From Streptomyces seoulensis (GTDB taxonomy: Bacteria > Actinomycetota > Actinomycetes > Streptomycetales > Streptomycetaceae): a DNA stretch of 64,000 bases. The translations under genes and the position numbers were made by a program. This document shows positions 51,680-61,807 of this stretch, one piece after another. The notes under the pieces were generated by a model. It was not told the DNA's origin and made no database searches. It was given only the letters and a program-made list of their open reading frames with translations. The DNA is taken from positions 7,582,353-7,646,352 of the forward strand of contig CP054936.1 in the NCBI GenBank assembly GCA_013364255.1. The letters run 5' to 3'. Each line of letters starts with the position of its first letter. Positions within the stretch are counted from its first letter, which is position 1.

Positions 51680-54034
51680 ATGTCTCACCTCCGCCCACCG
51701 GCCGCCCGCGCAGACCGCCGTGAGGGCGGACGGCACGGACGGCCGGTGGCCCGCACCGCCCCCTCGCTGCCCGAACCCCGCCTCCGCCCCCAACTGCTGC
51801 GCCTGGCCGTGCTGCCGCCCACTGCGGTCGCCCTCTGCGCCGTCGCGGCCGTGCTGTTCACCGTGCGGACCACCGGCGCGCGCACCGGACCCGCCCTGTA
51901 CGCGGTCCTCGCCGGGGCCGCGTCGGTGGCGTTCGCGGGCATCGTCATCGCCGCGGTCGCCGCCGGCCGCGCCGCCCGGTCCGTGCACGTACGGCTCGAC
52001 GCGCTGCGCGACGCCACCACGCGCCGCGAGGCCGCACTGCACGCCCTCGTCGACGCGCTGCGGCACGGCGGGGGAGTGCCGCCGCGCACGTCGCGCGGCG
52101 GCCCGCCGGACGACGCCGACGAGTTCGAACTCCTCGCCGCCGACCTCTCCCGCGCCCACGACGGGGCCGTCGCCGCCGTCGTCCAGGCCGCCCAGCTCTC
52201 CAGCCAGGCCGGCAGCGAACAGAAACTCGAGGTCTTCCTCAACCTCGCCCGGCGGCTCCAGTCCCTGGTGCACCGGGAGATCTCCACCCTGGACGAGCTG
52301 GAGAACGAGATCGAGGACCCCGACCTGCTCAAGGGCCTCTTCCACGTCGACCACCTCGCCACCCGGATCCGCCGCCACGCCGAGAACCTCGCCGTCCTCG
52401 GCGGCGCCGTCTCCCGCCGCCAGTGGAGCAATCCGGTCCCCATGACCGAGGTGCTGCGCTCCGCCATCGCCGAGGTCGAGCAGTACTCGCGGGTCAAACT
52501 CGTCCCGCCCGTCGACGGACGGCTGCGCGGGCACGCCGTCGCCGACGTCATCCACCTGCTCGCCGAACTCGTCGAGAACGCCACGGTGTTCTCCGCCCCG
52601 CACACCCAAGTCCTGCTGCGCGCCGGCCTCGTCACCTCCGGGCTCGCCGTCGAGGTCGAGGACCGGGGCCTGGGCATGCCGGTCGGCGAGCAGGTCAGGA
52701 TGAACGCCCTGCTCGCCGACCCGGACCAGGTCAACGTCGCCAGCCTGCTCGCCGACGGCCGGATCGGGCTGTTCGTGGTCTCCCAGCTCGCCCGCCGGCA
52801 CGGCATCACCGTCCGCCTCCAGACGAACATCTACGGCGGTGTGCAGGCCGTCCTGGTGGTGCCGCAGGCACTGCTGGGCGCCGAGCCGGCGGCGTTCCCT
52901 GAGAGCGCCCCGGGCACGGCGCCGGCCCGCCGCCCCGCGCAGGCGCTCCCGCCGGCCCACGAACCGCACACCCCCACGCAAGCGGCTCCCCGCCCACCCG
53001 AGTCACCGGCCCCGACCCGCCTACCCGAGCCGCCCGTCCCGACCCGCGTACCCGAGCCGCCCCAGCCGCCCTACGCGACCGAACGGCCGAGCCCGGCCCG
53101 AGTGACCGACCTGTCCGGAGGGTCCTACGCGGCCCAGCCGCCGGGGACGTCCTACGCCTCCGGGACACCGGCCGCGACCCACGCCTCCGAGCCGTCCGGG
53201 ACACCCCACGCGACCGAGCCGCCGGGTCCGGCCTACGCGACCGAGCCGTCCGGATCGGCCTACGCGACCGCGCCGTCAGGGCCGGTCCACGGGACCGAGC
53301 CGTCCGAGCCGCTCGGAGTGTCGTCCTCCGCGCCCGAGGCGCCGTACCCCGCCCAGTTCCCCGGCCCCTCCGGCCCCGCCGCCGCGCCGGAGCCGTCACG
53401 TCCGTCGGGTCTCTCCGGCGCGGCCGCCTCCCCCGGGAGCTTCGCCCCCGCACCCCCGTCCGGGCCGACCGGTACGTCCGGTCTCCCGGCGGACGGTGCG
53501 GCGGGGACGGACGTACACCCGGCAAACGGTGCGGCCGGGACGGACGTACACCCGGCGGACGGTGCGGCCGGGACCGACGTACGACCGCCGGACGGCGCAC
53601 GTGCCGGTGCCGCGCCCGCGCCGCTGCCCCGGCGCGGGGACCGGGAGGGCCGGGCGAACCCGGCGGAGGCGCTGCCCGGTATCCGGCCGGGCGACCGGGC
53701 CGCCGTCGCCGCGCACGAGGGCGTCGTGCCCGCCCCCCGCGCCGCCGTCGTCCGCGGCACCATGGAGCGGCCCCTGCTGCCCCGCCGCCGCGCCCAGGAG
53801 CACATCGCCCCGCAACTGCGCGGCGGCCCCGCGCCCCGCCAGGACAGCGAGCACACCGCCGGCCACGACCCCGGTCTGATGGCCGCCTTCCAGCGCGGGA
53901 TCGGGCTCGCCGAGGCCGCCGAGCGCCGCCGCGACCCCGACCGGCCCGAGCCGTTCCCGCCGAGCGCCCCCGACACCCCGCACGCGGCGCCCGACCCCGC
54001 GCCCCGGCCCGACGGGAGCGCGTCCGCCGGATGA
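51680..54034 (+). CDS. cvnA: conservon sensor protein CvnA (histidine-kinase-like)
   Basis: About 784 residues from ATG 51680 (GAGGA seven bases upstream). Two hydrophobic helices near residues 40-100 leave a short extracytoplasmic loop. A coiled region (LNLARRLQSLVHREISTLDELE) and a GHKL ATPase domain follow (LLAELVENATVFSAP, VEDRGLGMPVG, IGLFVVSQLARRHG). Residues after about 410 are Pro/Ala-rich and disordered, with tandem 11-residue repeats. Cvn systems link a kinase-like protein to a roadblock protein, a DUF742 protein and a small GTPase at the membrane. Confidence 0.93.
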   Translation: MSHLRPPAARADRREGGRHGRPVARTAPSLPEPRLRPQLLRLAVLPPTAVALCAVAAVLFTVRTTGARTGPALYAVLAGAASVAFAGIVIAAVAAGRAARSVHVRLDALRDATTRREAALHALVDALRHGGGVPPRTSRGGPPDDADEFELLAADLSRAHDGAVAAVVQAAQLSSQAGSEQKLEVFLNLARRLQSLVHREISTLDELENEIEDPDLLKGLFHVDHLATRIRRHAENLAVLGGAVSRRQWSNPVPMTEVLRSAIAEVEQYSRVKLVPPVDGRLRGHAVADVIHLLAELVENATVFSAPHTQVLLRAGLVTSGLAVEVEDRGLGMPVGEQVRMNALLADPDQVNVASLLADGRIGLFVVSQLARRHGITVRLQTNIYGGVQAVLVVPQALLGAEPAAFPESAPGTAPARRPAQALPPAHEPHTPTQAAPRPPESPAPTRLPEPPVPTRVPEPPQPPYATERPSPARVTDLSGGSYAAQPPGTSYASGTPAATHASEPSGTPHATEPPGPAYATEPSGSAYATAPSGPVHGTEPSEPLGVSSSAPEAPYPAQFPGPSGPAAAPEPSRPSGLSGAAASPGSFAPAPPSGPTGTSGLPADGAAGTDVHPANGAAGTDVHPADGAAGTDVRPPDGARAGAAPAPLPRRGDREGRANPAEALPGIRPGDRAAVAAHEGVVPAPRAAVVRGTMERPLLPRRRAQEHIAPQLRGGPAPRQDSEHTAGHDPGLMAAFQRGIGLAEAAERRRDPDRPEPFPPSAPDTPHAAPDPAPRPDGSASAG
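53492..53590. repeat. 33-nt tandem repeats in the cvnA tail
   Basis: Three 33-nt units encode the 11-residue repeat DGAAGTDVHPA (third copy DVRPP). It lies in the disordered cytoplasmic tail and probably varies in copy number between strains. A second patch of Thr-Glu-Pro-rich repeats lies just upstream (53195-53300). Confidence 0.75.
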
Positions 54035-54135
54035 CCAGCCCGCCCCCCGCCCCTACCCGAACACCCGCCCCCACCCCCGACCTCACCCCCACCCGCGCTC
54101 CCGCAGAGCCTCGTACCCCAAGGAGTCGATCCACC

Positions 54136-54570
54136 ATGGCGAGCGACGCGCCGACCGGCCATGTTTCCGACCTCGACTGGCTGATGAGCGGCCTCGTGCA
54201 GCGCGTACCGCACACCACCAGCGCCGTCCTGCTGTCCTGCGACGGACTGGTGAAGTCCGTGCACGGCCTGGACGCCGACAGCGCCGACCACATGGCGGCG
54301 CTGGCCTCCGGCCTGTACTCCCTCGGCCGCAGCGCCGGCGTCCGCTTCGGCGACGGCGGCGACGTACGGCAGGTCGTCGTCGAACTCGACTCGACCCTGC
54401 TGTTCGTCACCACCGCGGGCTCCGGCACCTGTCTGGCCGTGCTCGCCGGCCGTGAGGCCGACGCCGCGGTGCTCGGCTACGAGATGGCGATGCTGGTCAA
54501 GAGCGTCCGCCCCTACCTCGTGACCGCCCCCCGCCAGCACACCGCCGACCACCCGGCGCTGCGGCCTTGA
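54136..54570 (+). CDS. cvnB: conservon roadblock/LC7 protein CvnB
   Basis: 144 residues from ATG 54136 with an AAGGAG site. An ATG at 54031 overlapping the cvnA stop would add 35 Pro/Thr residues and looks wrong. VSDLDWLMSGLVQRVPHTTSAVLLSCDGLVK and VVVELDSTLLFVTTAGSGTCLAVLAG (in part) are the roadblock signature. It is the expected GTPase co-regulator for CvnD. Confidence 0.92.
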   Translation: MASDAPTGHVSDLDWLMSGLVQRVPHTTSAVLLSCDGLVKSVHGLDADSADHMAALASGLYSLGRSAGVRFGDGGDVRQVVVELDSTLLFVTTAGSGTCLAVLAGREADAAVLGYEMAMLVKSVRPYLVTAPRQHTADHPALRP

Positions 54571-54944
54571 GCGCGTCGTCGGCCGGCGACGGGCCCTGGC
54601 TCGACGACGCGGCCGGACGGCTGGTGCGCCCCTTCACGGTCAGCAACGGCCGCACCCGGCCCACCGTCGCGCTCGACCTCATGACGCAGGTGATGGCCAC
54701 CGGCGTGACGCCCCTCGGATACCTCGGCCCCGAGCACGTCCAGGCGCTCGACCTGTGCCTCGGGCCGGTCTCGGTGGCCGAGGTGGCCGCCCAGCTGAAA
54801 CTGCCCGCGGCGGTGGCCAAGGTGCTGCTGTCCGACCTCGTCGACTGCGGCGCGCTGACCGCCAAGCCCCCCGAGTTCCACCACCACCCCACCGACCGGG
54901 CCCTTCTGGAGGCAGTGCTCGATGGACTACGACGACAGCTCTGA
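54567..54944 (+). CDS. cvnC: conservon DUF742 protein CvnC
   Basis: 125 residues from TTG 54567, which overlaps the cvnB stop as TTGA. The DUF742 segments VRPFTVSNGRTRP, the winged-helix-like QALDLCLGPVSVAEVAAQLK, and the conserved VLLSDLVDCGALTA are present. A DNA-binding-like fold is suspected in the family. It overlaps cvnD by 23 bases. Confidence 0.92.
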   Translation: MSASSAGDGPWLDDAAGRLVRPFTVSNGRTRPTVALDLMTQVMATGVTPLGYLGPEHVQALDLCLGPVSVAEVAAQLKLPAAVAKVLLSDLVDCGALTAKPPEFHHHPTDRALLEAVLDGLRRQL

Positions 54945-55575
54945 CTACGCCGCCGGCCCCGACCACCAAGGCCGCTCCGACCACCAAGGCCGCTCCGACC
55001 CCTTCCCGACCGCGCTGAAGATCCTGGTGGCGGGCGGGTTCGGCGTGGGCAAGACCACCTTCGTCGGCGCCGTGAGCGAGATCGCGCCGCTCAGCACCGA
55101 GGAACTGCTCACCACGGCCGGCGCGGACACGGACAACCTCGACGGCGTCGAGAACAAGGTCGAGACGACCGTCGCCATGGACTTCGGCCGCATCACCCTC
55201 GACCCGCGCCATGTGCTCTACCTGTTCGGCACGCCCGGCCAGGAGCGGTTCTGGTTCATGTGGGACGAACTGTCCGAGGGCGCCCTCGGCGCGGTGATCC
55301 TCGCCGACACCCGCCGCCTGACGGAGTGCTTCGCCGCCGTCGACTTCTTCGAACAGCGCGGGCTCTCCTTCATCATCGCCGTCAACGAGTTCGACGGCGC
55401 CCACCGCTACGACCCCGAGGAGGTCCGCGCCGCCCTCGATCTCGCCCCGGACACCCCGGTCGTGCGCTGCGACGCCCGGATCTCCAGCTCGGGCGTCCAG
55501 ACCCTGCTGACCCTGGTACGGCACCTCCTCGCCCAGGCCCCCGCCCCCGCACCCACCCACGGAGCCCGTACATGA
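54922..55575 (+). CDS. cvnD: conservon GTPase CvnD
   Basis: 217 residues from ATG 54922. G1 is AGGFGVGKTTF, G3 is FGTPGQERF, and G4 is NEFD in place of NKxD, as is common in CvnD. No C-terminal lipid motif is visible. The N-terminal DHQGRSDHQGRSD is a six-residue duplication caused by a perfect 18-nt repeat at 54961-54996, before the GTPase core. It should act as the switch of the Cvn complex. Confidence 0.93.
   Translation: MDYDDSSDYAAGPDHQGRSDHQGRSDPFPTALKILVAGGFGVGKTTFVGAVSEIAPLSTEELLTTAGADTDNLDGVENKVETTVAMDFGRITLDPRHVLYLFGTPGQERFWFMWDELSEGALGAVILADTRRLTECFAAVDFFEQRGLSFIIAVNEFDGAHRYDPEEVRAALDLAPDTPVVRCDARISSSGVQTLLTLVRHLLAQAPAPAPTHGART
54961..54996. repeat. perfect 18-nt tandem repeat in cvnD
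   Basis: GACCACCAAGGCCGCTCC occurs twice in a row in frame (DHQGRS). Slippage is the likely source and it shifts no reading frame. Confidence 0.9.
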
Positions 55576-55603
55576 CACACCCGCACAGCGCCGGAGCCCG
55601 GCC

Positions 55604-56221
55604 ATGAGCTACGACCCGCCGCGCCCGGCCGGTCGCCTGCTGCTCACCCCCGAGGACGACGAGGCCCCCGCCCGCACCGCGCGACTGCGTGAGCTGGGCC
55701 TCGGGGAGCGCCCCGAACCGGCCCTCGACGCCTTCGCGGACCACCTCGCCGAGCTGACCGGAGCGCCGTACGCGATGGTCAACTTCCTGGACGAGAACCG
55801 GCAGTTCTTCGCCGGTCTGCACCGGCCCGAGCGCGACGTCCTGAACGTCGACACCGCCGCCCCGGTCGCCTCCCCGGCCGCCGCCGGCGCGGGCGAGCGG
55901 GTCAGACGCGAGGTGGGCCGCTGCCTGGAGCGCGGTCACGGCTTCTGCCCGTACGTCCTGGCGCGGCGCAAGGCCCTGGTGCTGGAGGACGTCCGCGACT
56001 ACCCCCGGTTCGCGGGCAACCCGGTCGTGGACGAGTACGGCATCCGCTCCTACCTCGGCGCGCCCCTCGTCGACAGCACGCACATGGTGCTGGGCACGGT
56101 GTGCGTGGTGGCCATGGAGCCGCGGCCGTGGGGCCGCGCGGGCCTGGACGCCATCAAGACGGCCGCGGCGGACCTCGCCCCGCGGCTGGAGCCGCGCGGA
56201 CCGGGGGGCCTGCGCCGCTGA
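55604..56221 (+). CDS. GAF-domain protein downstream of the conservon
   Basis: 205 residues from ATG 55604, 28 bases after the cvnD stop and in the same direction. A GAF fold is suggested by LTGAPYAMVNFLDENRQFFAG, GHGFCPYVLARRKALVLEDVRDYPRF (in part) and YLGAPLVDSTHMVLGTVCVV. The Cys in GFCPYV could bind heme or a ligand. In several conservons a cytochrome P450 follows; here a GAF sensor takes that place. The role is probably signal input or output for Cvn. Confidence 0.85.
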   Translation: MSYDPPRPAGRLLLTPEDDEAPARTARLRELGLGERPEPALDAFADHLAELTGAPYAMVNFLDENRQFFAGLHRPERDVLNVDTAAPVASPAAAGAGERVRREVGRCLERGHGFCPYVLARRKALVLEDVRDYPRFAGNPVVDEYGIRSYLGAPLVDSTHMVLGTVCVVAMEPRPWGRAGLDAIKTAAADLAPRLEPRGPGGLRR

Positions 56222-56397
56222 ACCCGCCGTGACTCCAGTCGGGTGGCGTGAAGCAAAGCTGTGGCCGCGCTTAAGAAAGTCTCGATGGACCAGCGCGCCG
56301 GTGTACGGCAGATTGCAGATCGAATCCACCCCCCACCCCGGATGCGGGTCTGTTCGGCATGCCTGGACCCGGGGCCCGAACCACAGGAGCCGTAGCG

Positions 56398-57426
56398 TTG
56401 AAGGCGCTGGTCAAGGAGAAGGCGGAACCCGGGCTGTGGCTCGCGGACGTGCCCGAGCCCGCCGTCGGACCCGGTGACGTACTGATCAAGGTCCTGCGGA
56501 CCGGCATCTGCGGCACCGACCTGCACATCCGGGCCTGGGACGGCTGGGCGCGGCAGGCCATCGAGACCCCGCTCGTGATCGGCCACGAGTTCGTCGGCGA
56601 GGTCGTCGCCACCGGCCGCGACGTCACCGAGATCAAGGCCGGCGACCGGGTCAGCGGCGAAGGCCACCTGGTGTGCGGCAAGTGCCGCAACTGCCTGGCC
56701 GGCCGCCGCCACCTGTGCCGCTCCACCGTGGGCCTCGGCGTGGGCCGCGACGGCGCGTTCGCCGAGTACGTCGCCCTGCCCGCCGCCAACGTGTGGGTGC
56801 ACCGCGTCCCGGTCGACCTCGACATCGCCGCGATCTTCGACCCGTTCGGCAACGCGGTGCACACCGCGCTGTCCTTCCCGCTGGTCGGCGAGGACGTGCT
56901 GATCACCGGCGCCGGCCCGATCGGGCTGATGGCCGCCGCAGTGGCCCGGCACGCGGGCGCGCGCAACGTCGTGATCACCGACGTGAGCGAGGAGCGCCTG
57001 GAGCTCGCCCGCAAGATCGGCGTCAGCCTGGCCCTGAACGTCGCCGGCACCACCATCGCCGAGGGCCAGCGGGTGCTCGGCCTGCGCGAGGGCTTCGACG
57101 TCGGCCTGGAGATGTCCGGCCGCCCCGAGGCCATGCGCGACATGATCGCCAACATGACGCACGGCGGCCGCATCGCCGTACTCGGCCTGCCCGCCGAGGA
57201 GTTCGCCGTCGACTGGGCCCGTGTCGTCACCTCGATGATCACCATCAAGGGCATCTACGGCCGGGAGATGTTCGAGACCTGGTACGCCATGTCGGTGCTG
57301 CTGGAGGGCGGCCTCGACCTGGCGCCGGTCATCACCGGCCGGTACGGCTACGCCGACTTCGAGGCGGCCTTCGACGACGCCGCCAGCGGCAAGGGCGGCA
57401 AGGTCATCCTCGACTGGACCGCGTGA
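56398..57426 (+). CDS. tdh: L-threonine 3-dehydrogenase
   Basis: 342 residues from TTG 56398 (LKALVKEKAEPG), with CAGGAG eight bases before it. GHEFVGEVV and the structural zinc set CGKCRNCLAGRRHLC mark the medium-chain dehydrogenases; ITGAGPIGLMAAAVARHAGARNVVITD is the NAD site and FETWYAMSVLLEGG the TDH end. It oxidises threonine to 2-amino-3-oxobutanoate. The kbl gene follows 35 bases downstream, completing the route to glycine. Confidence 0.95.
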   Translation: MKALVKEKAEPGLWLADVPEPAVGPGDVLIKVLRTGICGTDLHIRAWDGWARQAIETPLVIGHEFVGEVVATGRDVTEIKAGDRVSGEGHLVCGKCRNCLAGRRHLCRSTVGLGVGRDGAFAEYVALPAANVWVHRVPVDLDIAAIFDPFGNAVHTALSFPLVGEDVLITGAGPIGLMAAAVARHAGARNVVITDVSEERLELARKIGVSLALNVAGTTIAEGQRVLGLREGFDVGLEMSGRPEAMRDMIANMTHGGRIAVLGLPAEEFAVDWARVVTSMITIKGIYGREMFETWYAMSVLLEGGLDLAPVITGRYGYADFEAAFDDAASGKGGKVILDWTA

Positions 57427-57461
57427 CCCACCCCAGCGCAAGCATCCCAGGAGCTATTCAC

Positions 57462-58661
<1,200 letters not shown>

Positions 58662-58684
58662 TCGCGGGCCCGACCAGGGCCGAT

Positions 58685-58704
58685 GTCTTGCGATAATCGC
58701 TGAC
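58685..58704 (+). promoter_or_regulatory. palindrome GCGATAATCGC with -10-like GATAAT just before a LysR start
   Basis: GCGAT-A-ATCGC (58690-58700) is a perfect inverted repeat, with TGTC/GACA outside it at nearly equal distance. GATAAT (58692-58697) inside it is a good -10, only eight bases before ATG 58705, so the message may be leaderless and self-controlled. Confidence 0.5.
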
Positions 58705-59616
58705 ATGATCGAAGCGCGGCGGCTGCACATCCTCCGGGCGGTGGCCGACCACCGCACGGTGACCGCTGCCGCCGCCGCGCTGTACCTGACGCCCTCGGCG
58801 GTCTCCCAGCAGCTCACCGCGCTGGAGCAGGAGACCGGGCACCGGCTGGTGGAGCGCGGTGCCAAGGGTGTACGGCTCACCCCGGCCGGCGAGATCCTGC
58901 TCGGCCACACCCACGCGGTCCTCGCCCAGCTGGAGCGGGCCGAGGCGGAACTCGCGGCCTACGGGTCGGGGGAGGCCGGCACGGTCACCGTCGCCGCCTT
59001 CGCCACCGGCATCGCCGAGGTCGTCGCGCCCGCGGTCGCCCGGCTGGCCCGCACGGCGCCCGGCATCCGCATCCGCGTCCAGGACGCCGAGGGCGACGCG
59101 AGCCTGCCGATGGTGCTGGACCGGCAGGTCGACGTCGCGGTCGCCGTCGAGTACCGGGGCGCGCCGGCCGCCGACGACCCGCGCCTGACCCACGTCCCGC
59201 TGTACGCCGAGCCCTTCGACGCCGTCGTCCCGGTGGCCCACCGCACGGCCGGCGCCGCCGAGGTGCCGCTCGCCGAGCTGGCCAAGGACCCGTGGATCGG
59301 CCCGTACCCCGGCAACCCGTGCCACGACGTGGTCGTGCTGGCCTGCGAGAGCGCCGGTTTCCAGCCCCGGCTCGAACACTCCTCCGACGACTTCCGGGCG
59401 GTGGTGGCGCTCGCCGCCGCCGAGGTGGGCGTGGCCCTCGTCCCGCGCTCGGCGCTGCGCGGGATGGACCTCACGGGTGTGGTGGTGCGCCCCGTGGACG
59501 GCGTCGCGCCCACGCGCCGGGTGTTCGCGGCGGTGCGCCGGGGCGCGGAGGAGCATCCGCTGATCCGCCCGGTGCTGGACGCGCTGGACGAGGTGGCGCG
59601 GGGCGGGGCGGCGTAG
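58705..59616 (+). CDS. LysR-family regulator
   Basis: 303 residues from ATG 58705. The winged helix is TVTAAAAALYLTPSAVSQQLTALEQETGHRLVERG (in part) in residues 18-55 and a ligand-binding domain follows with VAVEYRGAPAADDPRL. No ribosome site is visible upstream, in line with a leaderless start. It follows tdh-kbl in the same direction by 43 bases and may or may not regulate that pair. Confidence 0.92.
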   Translation: MIEARRLHILRAVADHRTVTAAAAALYLTPSAVSQQLTALEQETGHRLVERGAKGVRLTPAGEILLGHTHAVLAQLERAEAELAAYGSGEAGTVTVAAFATGIAEVVAPAVARLARTAPGIRIRVQDAEGDASLPMVLDRQVDVAVAVEYRGAPAADDPRLTHVPLYAEPFDAVVPVAHRTAGAAEVPLAELAKDPWIGPYPGNPCHDVVVLACESAGFQPRLEHSSDDFRAVVALAAAEVGVALVPRSALRGMDLTGVVVRPVDGVAPTRRVFAAVRRGAEEHPLIRPVLDALDEVARGGAA

Positions 59617-59696
59617 CGCGCCCGCCGTGGCCGCCGCCGTCGGGGGCGTGCGGTCCGGGGAGGCCGTTGTCAGTGGCAGGGGTTAGCGTGCGGGGC

Positions 59697-60056
59697 ATGC
59701 CGGACGCAGAAGACGTACGCCGTGTCGCCCTGTCCCTGCCGGACACGACGGAGAAGACCGCCTGGAACATGCCCACGTTCCGGGTCGCGGGGAAGATGTT
59801 CGCCACCGTGCCCGACGACGAGACCTCCATCGCCGTGCGCTGTCCGAAGGAGGAGCGCGAGGAACTGGTCCTGGCGGAGCCGGAGAAGTTCTGGGTCGCC
59901 GCCCACGAGGCGCAGTTCGCCTGGGTGCGGGTCCGCCTCGCCGCGCTGGAGGACGAGGGCGAGCTGCGCGACATACTCGCCGACTCCTGGCGCCAGGCGG
60001 CCCCGGGCCGGCTGCTGGAGACGTACCCGGAGCTGGGCCTGCCCACCGCGCTCTGA
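59697..60056 (+). CDS. MmcQ/YjbR-like protein
   Basis: 119 residues from ATG 59697. DVRRVALSLPDTTEKTAWNMPTFRVAGKMFATV (in part) and the CPKEEREELVLAEPEKFWVA segment are the MmcQ/YjbR double-wing fold, which resembles DNA-binding folds. The family has no proven activity. It has no close operon partner; the 155 bases that follow hold no gene. Confidence 0.88.
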   Translation: MPDAEDVRRVALSLPDTTEKTAWNMPTFRVAGKMFATVPDDETSIAVRCPKEEREELVLAEPEKFWVAAHEAQFAWVRVRLAALEDEGELRDILADSWRQAAPGRLLETYPELGLPTAL

Positions 60057-60211
60057 CGAACCCCTCGGACGCGGTCGGCGGGCCGTGGCACGATCCGCGG
60101 GAATGCGCCGGGCCCGAGGCGGGGTTCGGATGGTTCGGACTGAGCCCGCGGCCGCTGCCGCGGGGTCGTGGAGTCGCAGACGCGCCGGGCGGGGACGGGA
60201 GTGAGGCAGGG

Positions 60212-61807
60212 GTGGGCAGCGAAGGCGGAGCGGGGGACGGGACGGGGACCGGCGACGGGAGGGGAGCGGGGGACGGGTCAGGGGCGGGGGCGGGGATCGG
60301 GAGCCGAGTCGATGCCCTGCCCGGAGCAGGGACGGGGGCGGAGGACCTGGAGGACGGCGGGCGGCGGCGGCCGGTCTGGTCGCGGGACTTCGGACTGTTC
60401 TTCGTCGCACGGGCCGTCGCCCGGCTCGGCGACACCATGCTGCCCGTCGCGCTCGCGGCGGGCCTGTTGCAGCACGGGTACGGCGCGGGCGCGGTCGGCC
60501 TCGCCATGGCCTCCACGGCGGCGGCCTTCGCCGGCCTCGTGGTCTTCGGCGGGGTGATCGCCGACCGGTTCAGCACCCGCAAGCTGATGATCGGCGCCGA
60601 CCTGGTGCGGCTCGGCACCCAGACCGTGGCCGCCGTGCTCTTCTTCTCCGGCCATGTGGTGCTGTGGGAGATCTGCGTCATCGGCTTCGCCAACGGCGTG
60701 GCCGGCGCGGTGTTCCAGCCCGGCGTGGCCAGCACGGTGCCCCGGCTCGCCGCCGACATCCAGGGCGCCAACGGGGCGATACGGATCGCCGAGTCGGCCG
60801 CCCAGCTCGCGGGCCCCGCCGTCGCCGGCGTCCTCGTCGGCCTCGCCTCGCCCGGCGGCGTCTTCGCCGCCCACGCCGCGACGTACGCGGTCAGCGCGCT
60901 GTGCCTGCTGGTGCTCAGGCTGCCGCCGGCGGCGCGAGGCGGCGGCGCGAGGGCTCACGGCGCCGCCGGTCACGGTGCGCCCGGTCACGGTGCGCCCGGT
61001 CACGGTGCGTCCGGTCACGGTGCGTCCGCCGCGGGCGCCTTCCGGGCCGATCTGGCCGAGGGCTGGCGGGAGTTCCGGGCCAGGACGTGGCTGTGGTCCG
61101 TCATCGCCGTCTGGTGCCTCTACATGATCGCCGTGTGGGGCCCGACCGTCCCGCTGGTGGCCACGGAGGTGGTCCAGCAGCACGGCCCGGGCGCCTACGG
61201 CCTGGTCAACTCCGCGCTCGGCGCGGGCACCGTCGTCGGCGGCTTCCTCGCGCTGCGGCTGCGACCCCGACGGATGCTGCGGGCGGGCGCGTTCGCGCTG
61301 TTCGCCTTCTTCTGCCTCCCGGCGGCGGTCGGGGCGGGCCTCGGTGTGGGCGCGATGGCGGCGGGCGCGGCCGTGGCCGGCGCCGGGATGTCGTTCTGGG
61401 GCGTGATGTGGGCGACCAGCGTCCAGACCCAGGTCCCGCCCGACGTGCTCAACCGCCTGCACGCCTATGACGTGGCGGGCTCCCTCGCCATGATGCCCGT
61501 CGGCCAGGCCCTGTCCGGCCCGGCCGCCTCCGCCCTGGGCGCGGAGCACGTCCTGCTGGTGTCCGCGGCGGTCAGCCTCGTCGTACCGGTCGCGCTGCTC
61601 GCGGTGCCGGCGATACGGGGGCTGGCGCGGGCGGACGGCGCGGGAGCGCTCGGGGCGGGGATGCGCGGCGCGGGGTCGCGCGGCGCGGTGGCAGCCGCTC
61701 CGGACGACGCCCGGCGCCGGTCGCCTTCGGTGCCGCTCACTGCCCCCGCTCCCGCCCGCTCAGGCCGCCGTACTGCCGCCGAGGAACCCGGAGATCCGCT
61801 CCCGTAG
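60212..61807 (+). CDS. MFS transporter with low-complexity loops
   Basis: 531 residues from GTG 60212. A Gly/Asp/Ala-rich N-terminus of about 50 residues comes before twelve predicted helices. The loop GGVIADRFSTRKLMIGADLVR is the MFS motif A. The central cytoplasmic loop contains a GHGAP/GHGAS repeat coded by a 15-nt tandem repeat. It probably exports a compound. The C-terminal 48 bases overlap the convergent transketolase gene, which makes the tail position uncertain. Confidence 0.88.
   Translation: MGSEGGAGDGTGTGDGRGAGDGSGAGAGIGSRVDALPGAGTGAEDLEDGGRRRPVWSRDFGLFFVARAVARLGDTMLPVALAAGLLQHGYGAGAVGLAMASTAAAFAGLVVFGGVIADRFSTRKLMIGADLVRLGTQTVAAVLFFSGHVVLWEICVIGFANGVAGAVFQPGVASTVPRLAADIQGANGAIRIAESAAQLAGPAVAGVLVGLASPGGVFAAHAATYAVSALCLLVLRLPPAARGGGARAHGAAGHGAPGHGAPGHGASGHGASAAGAFRADLAEGWREFRARTWLWSVIAVWCLYMIAVWGPTVPLVATEVVQQHGPGAYGLVNSALGAGTVVGGFLALRLRPRRMLRAGAFALFAFFCLPAAVGAGLGVGAMAAGAAVAGAGMSFWGVMWATSVQTQVPPDVLNRLHAYDVAGSLAMMPVGQALSGPAASALGAEHVLLVSAAVSLVVPVALLAVPAIRGLARADGAGALGAGMRGAGSRGAVAAAPDDARRRSPSVPLTAPAPARSGRRTAAEEPGDPLP
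60968..61027. repeat. four 15-nt tandem repeats in the MFS central loop
   Basis: GGTCACGGTGCGCCC occurs twice, then twice as a C-to-T variant (GGTCACGGTGCGTCC), encoding GHGAP/GHGAS. Copy number can change without breaking the frame. Confidence 0.9.
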
